Of a stretch of DNA of 64,000 nt, positions 59,301-64,000 are shown piece by piece. The stretch is from Phytopythium helicoides (taxonomy: Eukaryota > Oomycota > Peronosporomycetes > Pythiales > Pythiaceae), in contig JANFNE010000020.1 of NCBI GenBank assembly GCA_024867545.1, positions 248,001 through 312,000 of the forward strand, in the 5' to 3' direction. Within the stretch, counting starts at the first letter, position 1. Each line of letters begins with the position of its first letter. Under the pieces are notes generated by a model, which was not told the origin of the DNA, ran no database searches, and saw only the letters and a list, made by a program, of their open reading frames with translations. The translations under genes and the position numbers were made by a program.

Positions 59301-61474
59301 AGTAGAATGGCGATTAACACATTCGGGTCTGGCAGAGAGTTTGAGCGCACTCGTCTAAGTGAGTCATCTGTTGGTTGCTTCCTCTCATGATTTGCGACTG
59401 TATTTTGTTGGCAAATTGCACGGGTGAGTAAGTTACCAAGCTTCAACGCGCGCTTGGATACCAATGAGGAGGAGGACGATAGCAATTGCTCTAGTCCTTT
59501 GAAGAATGCCTCGTAGATACGATCTTGAAGAAACAAACTAACAAGATTCTGTCGAGTGTCGAACAAGTTGACCAGAAGCGATATGACTGCCAGACGAGAC
59601 TCCTCGGATTCATCTGTCGTTGAGCCAACGACGATTTCAATAAACTCACGAAGTAACTCCGTTGGAATAAGCTCCTGGATAACACTCGACTCATCATGAG
59701 GCGCACGGTTGAATATCAAGAGCAAACATTTGGCGGCTTTTGCGTGGAGCTGTTTGTGCTTGTGAGCAATTGCCTTGCGCAGTACAGAGATAAGTGATTG
59801 TGCCGTGTCAAGATTGATCGAGTTGTCGTTCCTATCTGTTCTTGCTGCACTTTCCTGGTCATGTTTCGAACTCGAAGTGTTGGCTCTCTCCCATCGCATC
59901 TTCACGCAGCAACGTTGCAAAATTTCTAATGCAGACAACTGCACGCTCGCGTGGATGTTGCCACTAGTAGTTTCCTCGGTCGAGAGCAACGCTTCAAGAA
60001 ATCGTAAGAAGCCCTTGAATTGAACTGCTGTCGAGAGCTCTCGCGCAGCGGAGGGTTCGTTGTTGCACATGTTGGATAAACCGTTCACGCATTCCTCAAT
60101 AATCATTTGGGCATCGCGAGCTTCTGCTTGCCCTTCAAACTCTTGTGATTCGGTTGGCCACCTTTTCAGAGCAGTAATATACATGCGTGAGACTTTGTTG
60201 ATCACAGTGCGCGCAACAAAATCGCGCTCTATCTTGACTAAATAGTTGATTGATTGTACGGCTAGCAGCCGTGTAGCACGCGGATATTGCTGCCCTTTTT
60301 GCTGAAAAACTTGCACCAACACAGCCAGGAGCTCTGGGTCCTTTTGAGCTGGCCGGGAGAATATTGAGCTCGAGCCGCGCATGAACAGCGCTCCTCCACC
60401 AATACCTCCCCACTCTGACTCTGCAGATGCATCCATCATCGCCAGTGTATGCGTAAGGGACTGCAGCGCGTCCGTTAGCTTGCTTGTATGATGCGCACTC
60501 TTCAACAGCTTCCGCAACGCGCCGCTTGATACACCATATGCAGACTTTGCTTCGCCATCGCGTGACTTCTTTCTCCGCTTGGGTTTGTGTTCGTCCTTGG
60601 CTCTGGTCCTCGCTAACAGTGCTGCTCGGGGCTGCGGCGCTGAGCAATTCGGACAATTCTTGACACTCAACGACAGCTGCTCGTCATCATCGCAAATCGA
60701 GCACTCCCATGATCCCCTCTCGCTGTCTTCATCGTCTACACTCTCTTCGCCGTCGGAGCTGCTCGATCCGCGACCCACTGCTGGGCGCCGTTGCAGAAGC
60801 GACATGATACCCGACGTCGCAGGCTCCGGGTTCAGCGATCCGCACATGACGCACACGCGAGCGCGCGGCGGGTTCATCAGTGTACACGTGGGACAGCTCC
60901 ACTCGCGCATCTCGACCGACGGTCCCGCCGAGGGCTTGGTCGGGTTCGGCGTCGCGCACATCTCGCAGAAGCGCCGCGCCGCGTCGTTCAGGAACGTGCA
61001 GGTCGGACACCCCCACTGCGCCGGCGGCTTCTGCTCCTCCTGCTGCTGCTCGGCGGGAGCGTCCTCGCTGCCGTCGCTCACCGCCAGCGGCCGCGCGCTG
61101 CTCCCGTCGCCGCCCGCCCCGCGCTTCCGCTTGCCACCGCGCCGCCGCTTCGCCCTGCCGCCCGACGCCACCACACCGTCACCTCCTCCTCCGCCTGCCC
61201 CACCGCCGCCGCTACTGCTCACACTGCCGCCGCTGGTGCTGCCGCCGCCACGGCGCGCGGGAGCTGCCGCCTCCATCGCCGCTTCTCCAGTCGCCGCCTT
61301 TCTCGTTGGTGAGGAAACTGCGAGTGGGGAACCCGAATACAGCGCTACCGATGGAATGTGTGGCACACACGGCTCGAGCGGCAAGTTGAAGTGGTCTGCA
61401 ACTGTCGTTGGCACTAGAATAGCCTCCTTTGGTGGCGAGAATAGCTGAGGCTTCAAACCAACTCGTGGCGCCAT
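53357..61474 (-). CDS. Giant HECT E3 ubiquitin ligase (TRIP12/UPL3/UFD4 class) with RanBP2 zinc fingers and ankyrin repeats
   Basis: Intronless, about 2,705 residues; start at ATG 61474 (MAPRVGLKPQ) because the upstream frame has no other ATG. Three RanBP2-type fingers near the N-terminus (CPTCTFLNDAARRFCEMC; CPTCTLMNPPRARVCVMC; CSICDDDEQ..VKNCPNC). ARM-like helices (about 60500-59500), two ankyrin repeats (EKPLHVAVEHASMGMIRFLV; GTALHIAARAGRCDVVLFLL), a very acidic stretch (58600-58830) and SH3-like/MBT-like segments (57400-56400). The HECT domain covers the C-terminal 450 residues, with RFRMMGRLAGKALMDERLLP and the catalytic-cysteine loop FARTCSNTLHLPAYSS. TRIP12/UPL3 enzymes act in ubiquitin-fusion degradation and chromatin responses. 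The fingers suggest it reads ubiquitin itself (inference). Confidence 0.9.
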   Translation of the reverse strand: MAPRVGLKPQLFSPPKEAILVPTTVADHFNLPLEPCVPHIPSVALYSGSPLAVSSPTRKAATGEAAMEAAAPARRGGGSTSGGSVSSSGGGGAGGGGGDGVVASGGRAKRRRGGKRKRGAGGDGSSARPLAVSDGSEDAPAEQQQEEQKPPAQWGCPTCTFLNDAARRFCEMCATPNPTKPSAGPSVEMREWSCPTCTLMNPPRARVCVMCGSLNPEPATSGIMSLLQRRPAVGRGSSSSDGEESVDDEDSERGSWECSICDDDEQLSLSVKNCPNCSAPQPRAALLARTRAKDEHKPKRRKKSRDGEAKSAYGVSSGALRKLLKSAHHTSKLTDALQSLTHTLAMMDASAESEWGGIGGGALFMRGSSSIFSRPAQKDPELLAVLVQVFQQKGQQYPRATRLLAVQSINYLVKIERDFVARTVINKVSRMYITALKRWPTESQEFEGQAEARDAQMIIEECVNGLSNMCNNEPSAARELSTAVQFKGFLRFLEALLSTEETTSGNIHASVQLSALEILQRCCVKMRWERANTSSSKHDQESAARTDRNDNSINLDTAQSLISVLRKAIAHKHKQLHAKAAKCLLLIFNRAPHDESSVIQELIPTELLREFIEIVVGSTTDESEESRLAVISLLVNLFDTRQNLVSLFLQDRIYEAFFKGLEQLLSSSSSLVSKRALKLGNLLTRAICQQNTVANHERKQPTDDSLRRVRSNSLPDPNVLIAILLDFIEANSIPAVNAVLKDGADLNFPTIFDVHGREIEKPLHVAVEHASMGMIRFLVKRGADIHLDGPQGTALHIAARAGRCDVVLFLLKCGAKMDAKDRSGKTVVETVDQMQASGPSIPIKKLLEAYKKVHTHGDDSDESETDAFPGRSWRVSSRGGFTFDDECEDDDDDEEDDDDVDDEDDEDMEDMEEEDEDNDMYYEGYDDDDGDMYDRDHVDDDADGKDYYSDEDRSDVNSDGEHEDVQKGSSLSEHRRPSGVGADMANASDNSDAQRGMPSRLEFDDSIATPDQADAYTASILRCLLAALHGIDLQNVDRSVLSSLANVLEMSSSRPIRELKDEDIVLLLDTVHYLLQAEVNMAAKTNVQTKPSSSTKLPTDDNSLSAKQKAGLASHILALRIMLAVARKSDTSSPIFYQIERRGIGEQIEELNRSSSQWISAPSDVKGDRAMRDTIFTRGAALLRSLRAEMMESGMLHLHRLKNLARRLKGIAADASHQEKEIAVVDFVELFEHANSITPYEFKQSMLLPAVLSYLTPDGTFEEDRMQSLTRALKGVPGALNNFIARLQSIINQEEAFPVLSFCSTKGGELYPLTRPLKLSFKRSKPHGSEESVSTHRSACVIQTSPLTHFQSLERSIFRALPVHDSKLAQFYTSLVGYKVQKIVDGKWRKFQVVGYDTSRSYHLLKPDASTSDKDFVEMVLHDTQCRLLGPVEVYDRASLDPKLFGTLADGPESTALKSSRKRKKASKKKRKQSSNAYEEVQGVLVEVKNSSFPSLGSLKNAWYAGVLQLPPSELGKSFEEVVTAGNSYTVLMSSSGKIIRKVAAERIRPRSKEPQIGSVVEVDGDLGEVTRVYEDDSPKSMPLWDVRLNSDIEKVRVSKERGQYPPPKRNAEEDSFIEAMSIRRLFPGKESSATVGRVGDRVWVLPPADSAVKNIGVAGVVKRFPSGLESIRESTSVVIEISFGVDQPPVAVKVAQDRVLNFALGGLTGGNPARLLAALQSHGRGGGAAISDANRGISLREAFERIAGGGGFQNMSTASGLDSTASSLHTMLSGQSSRQSMTSSADSSTSNAAIDADSAATSRVNSPTEASTKRAAKSYQDEEVLKLVNHDGSGTPWTCTSFPKVKMQIGLRRCRSTESSSKSSAAMRPISSTDNRDDESKTELPGPVAQLMEIDSSTQEWVVKPQIRSLLIDVFNQFDPSSTASAFPRRKKRRIQQLTEPYAPTKLSGLWNVDKFISLMRTVFEPSKRTGSSQSSTAIKYCVLFSKYATQESSRTLLSSDGFVGVLVTVCRDEMKAIQMLKYLRSRGLNKKLSRPLGDNNEKKHSTKSDDGSSSPNSEVMRDEEKKTSAPVLHNFLPDDNLLKCLEILREASGSGYRDIIARGEAEAVVPPWKLAFDLSCDFAVEWDGSSRSSGLIPTLRTDGNIAAKRDDISWIQDLECPVRSLYETSSQSAVSESAIESIRLLRYLFEFQPAEGIDIIDESLWTNPRLCNKLEAQLQDVLSLCSGIYPKWCDEMIVNCKFFFPRRLREHLFRATSFGCTRSLHWFRARLALDESGGDLGGSGARDLGGVYNQDITISPIPKDRVKVHRANILSSAETVMKMHAKRKAILDVVFVGEKGYGSGVTAAFYSATAHALQSVCENRQISTRCWVPGDEDYDAVEDDADLVLDAEAAPVIRHSNGLFPYPHGNVPSKVIDRFRMMGRLAGKALMDERLLPLPLSKQFIQLVVGETVPVESILDVFGSHGRAIYSLFVASRKLKSATDRSSVMIDGISIVDWLEAVDLSFIEPFSQEPLMSGGETKAVTVSNMGEYVALVLDKWLSSGVAAQVVAFREGISEVLPLEKLRLLFVPELLEMLCGDDDVKWDADSLLRSMKLAHGYTRESQPIQFFVRALERMSSVERRAFLLYATGCPNLPPGGIAALKPQFEVVRRVVDSGVEVDRALPFARTCSNTLHLPAYSSQQVLDAQLAFAVANSRGVIDRD

Positions 61475-61513
61475 TGGATTGAAGCATAGACCCTTTAAAG
61501 TCGCCACTGCGCC

Positions 61514-63248
61514 ATGCAGCGCGGGCGTGTTGGGCTTGATGGAGCAGAGTCCGAGATCTGCGACTTGTCGGTGGGTCGATCCTGGCGCTTGAGCTTATAG
61601 CATAGCCTTGAAGTGGACAAGCGGGACCTCACAGTACGGCTCATACAGGGACGCCACTTGACAACTTCTCAGGCAGAGCGAACGCTGCGAGTATTCTCGA
61701 CTGCGAGCACTGTCGACTTGTCCAATAACGAGATCGACGTAGTGCCGGCTTCGCTGCCTACCGAGGTCCTCGTCCTCGACTTGTCATTCAACCTCATCGC
61801 AGATCCTTCCGGGATCGAACGCTTTCAATATCTTGAAGAACTTCATTTGGCCTTCAACCGACTAGTAGATGTTAGTATCCTAGAGTTATGCCCACGACTA
61901 CTTCGGGTCAACCTGAGCGGTAATCGGTGAGTAAATGAGGCTGATGGCGTTCCCGATATCACTGGCAAATGGACTCAAACAACGCATGGCTCCTTCAGAT
62001 TGACGAACACAAAGGGACTCGAGTCGCTCATTGGTCTCGAACAGCTTGACATCTCTGAAAATCTAATTGAATAGTGCGGTCGGGGAGCAGTCTATTGGGC
62101 TTTGAAAGGTGCCATGTGCTAACATTGTCGGTGCATGTCGAATATTAGTGCGGACGCATTGCGACCACTATCGCTAAACCAGAATCTAACCCACTTGATT
62201 CTGCGAGGAAACCCCATCAGCTTTAAAGCGGACTATAGAGTGCTGATGCTTGATATGGTCCCGAGCGTACTCATGCTCGACGACAAGAAGATCCGCGCGA
62301 CGACCAGGAACCGAGCCCCGGAGGGTCCTTTCGCGAAGTCCCTATCATATTGTGCGCTGCGTTTTACCTAACTTACCGCTATTATCTTACTGATATATAC
62401 ATTGTATACAGCTCGGATTTACGACGACAAGAAGCTCTTCGTGATCCGAAAACCGCCCCGCCGGCACCCAGGAACACGAGCGCAAGTTGTGTTACCAGGA
62501 GATGCGACCACTGCCTACGATGGCACATTATTCTTGCGTCCAGCTAGTGACTCGATTCAAGAAAAGCTGCGAGGGTCGCACGAGAGTGCCATTGTACAAA
62601 GAGATGACGACTTTCTCATGTGCCCTCCACCTGCACCATCGCCGTCATCTATGGTAGCCATGTCAAACTCACCGTGCAAGCAGCCCCTATCCTCTGGGCC
62701 GTATATAAGTTTATATGAGCGGTTAGCCCAATCAAGTGGCATGCAGCTGAAATCCAATGCCCCTCCAAGCCGCCCCATTGTTGATATTAAGCCAATACCG
62801 TCAGCTAGCGCGAAATGCAAAATTGAAGGCACCTCCAAAAAGTCCGGACATGCTAATTCCCCTCCAACATTGAAGTCACCAACCGCAGCTCTTTCAAAGA
62901 AAGATCGTGCTCAAACATCGTCGTCTCGGTCACCTCGAGGTATTCAATAACACTTGTTGTAATTTCTCTTCAGATTGGCTAATCCTAGCTATGGTTTTCG
63001 TAGGTGCCGTCGCATCGAGAGGAAGACAAACGCAACTTTCTCCAACCAATCAGGATACTGTTCACGTGGTCGAAGACTCTAGGTCAGTGAAACTGATGCC
63101 CAGCGCTGCACCTCTAAACGAGAAGCAACGAAACGTGCTTAACGTGATCAACAATCTTATTCAACATAAGCGGCAGACGATTCAGACGCTAGGCCGCCAG
63201 CCTCCCCCACCTCGAGCACGAGGGCTTATCAGCAATGCAGCTAGTTGA
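61514..63248 (+). CDS. Leucine-rich-repeat protein, unrecognised
   Basis: Exons: 61514-about 61570, about 61601-61926, 61999-62073, 62149-62351, 62412-62939 and 63004-63248. The LRRs are of the SDS22-like type: STVDLSNNEIDVVPASLPTE, VLDLSFNLIADPSGIERFQY, ELHLAFNRLVDVSILELCPR, LLRVNLSGNRL, GLEQLDISENLIEY, NLTHLILRGNPISFKADYRV, LDMVPSVLMLDDKKI. The last matches the LRR-cap pattern. A disordered Ser/Pro/Lys-rich tail follows, then a short helix (NEKQRNVLNVINNLIQHKRQ). Likely a protein-binding adaptor; many proteins of this form are ciliary or phosphatase regulators. The start (MQRGRVGLDG) depends on an intron of only about 30 nt and is uncertain. It begins 39 bp from the divergent HECT start. 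Confidence 0.72.
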
Positions 63249-63323
63249 ATTGAACTCTTCAGAAATAAAGCGAGCTACTCATCCATTCGTTCGTAACGAC
63301 CTCGAGGTTTCTTTATTGACCGA

Positions 63324-64000
63324 TTAGGATATCTGACCGTCAACCTCGGCATCACAAGCCGCAGCCCCAAGCAACTCAATGCAGTTCACACACGGAAAGT
63401 AGTGCAGCTGCTCAGTTGTGTGGTCATAGTACCGCAAGTCGCCAAGCGCGACCACTTCGATGCTTTCAGCATCCTCACGAACACGCTGCTGAGGCGAAAC
63501 TGTCCCAATATCGAAGAGAGAATTGTGTCGACGGGGTGCACAAGCCCGATGTAGGCGGCAGTACACAACATCGTCAGCGACGAGCTCCTCAAGTAACGAT
63601 CGGAGGTCTTGGAGACCCACCAGCTTCCTCAACTTCTGGTGCAATGAACAGTCTGGAATGCCAGGGGTCTCGAGCAGAATGTTGACTATCTTGAGCTTTA
63701 AACCAAGTGCTGCACGATCGTTTGTGGATCCATCTAAATGCATCCAGGGACGCGCAACGATGCTGGCATTCTTGTCGAACAGGAACTGTATCTTGTCGCT
63801 CCCAGTGTCACGTGAGACCCGGTAGGGGCGCAACATCCACATTTCTGCAAACCGCTTGAGAACAAAGCGAACATCATCATATCCGTTCACTTCAACAACA
63901 TCGCCCTTGCGGATCATCAAACTCAACTCACGCTGCAATGTCACTCGCAACGTCCGGCTCGAACCAGGCAACTTTTTCACTAGTTCCAAAAGCGAAGCAC
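63324..64000 (-). CDS. C-terminal part of TFIIIC subunit 1 (GTF3C1/TFC3-like), 5' truncated
   Basis: The frame is open to the window edge (reads ASLLELVKKLPGSS). Conserved features are GDVVEVNGYDDVRFVL, VARPWMHLDGSTND, then ILLETPGIPDCSLHQKLRKL and LQDLRSLLEELVADDVVYCR. In GTF3C1 the sequence PW..DG.. followed by a winged helix with PG(I/L) and LLELLQ lies near the C-terminus, which fits. TFIIIC subunit 1 binds the B box of tRNA genes and recruits TFIIIB and RNA polymerase III. A short hydrophilic segment (LRYYDHTTEQLHYFPCVNC) ends the protein. The stop lies 75 bp from that of the convergent LRR gene. Confidence 0.62.
   Translation of the reverse strand, partial: ASLLELVKKLPGSSRTLRVTLQRELSLMIRKGDVVEVNGYDDVRFVLKRFAEMWMLRPYRVSRDTGSDKIQFLFDKNASIVARPWMHLDGSTNDRAALGLKLKIVNILLETPGIPDCSLHQKLRKLVGLQDLRSLLEELVADDVVYCRLHRACAPRRHNSLFDIGTVSPQQRVREDAESIEVVALGDLRYYDHTTEQLHYFPCVNCIELLGAAACDAEVDGQIS

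Overview
The window looks like a nuclear contig from an oomycete (stramenopile). It is gene dense, has short GT-AG introns (mostly about 60-100 nt, donors often GTGCGT, GTACGY or GTAAG), Kozak-like CCATGG starts and purely eukaryotic gene content. The protein sequences point away from animals, fungi and plants. Oomycete is an inference from style and content; no database was searched.

Layout: a 5'-truncated C2 / MAP kinase / WW gene (2-2094, +); an unrecognised spliced gene (2354-3326, -); a short Sec7 ARF-GEF (4058-5549, -) sharing a 165-bp promoter with a very large WD40 / alpha-solenoid / LamG protein resembling the TSET/TPLATE subunit TTRAY2 (5715-15167, +); ribosomal protein L7/uL30 (15331-16229, -); a small membrane protein (16902-17380, +); a giant FMP27/SABRE/Hobbit (BLTP2) bridge-like lipid-transfer protein (17399-25955, -); a basic protein with a PP1-docking-like motif (26095-26983, +); an ABHD17-type hydrolase (27471-28635, +). 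Next come a protein with two histone folds, H4-like then H3-like (28910-30382, -), and, divergent from it, a SKA3-like kinetochore candidate (30767-32474, +). Then an acidic unknown protein (32870-33361, -), a coiled-coil / TRAF zinc-finger / SAM protein (34390-40545, +), MLH3 (40596-44019, -), an ankyrin protein (44117-46076, -), VPS37 (46245-47732, +), APC11 (47920-48248, -), PGAP1 (48398-51137, +), eIF2D (51216-53229, -), a giant TRIP12/UPL3-class HECT ligase (53357-61474, -), a leucine-rich-repeat protein (61514-63248, +) and the 3' part of a TFIIIC subunit-1 (GTF3C1/TFC3) gene (63324-64000, -).

Most genes are housekeeping: membrane traffic (Sec7, TTRAY2-like, VPS37), lipid and GPI-anchor handling (BLTP2, PGAP1, ABHD17), translation (uL30, eIF2D), ubiquitin and cell cycle (APC11, HECT), DNA repair (MLH3). 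The most unusual locus is 28.9-32.5 kb: a fused H4-like/H3-like protein and a SKA3-like protein share a 384-bp promoter holding two E2F-like sites and a 12-bp direct repeat with an ACGCG core, which suggests S-phase or kinetochore co-expression.

Many otherwise convincing genes (uL30, PGAP1, eIF2D, BLTP2, the TTRAY2-like gene, MLH3, the MAPK) carry single-base frame breaks where reading frames overlap and no intron fits. A break in uL30 near its last ten codons makes residual assembly indels the simplest explanation, so the spans below give gene extents rather than clean ORFs.
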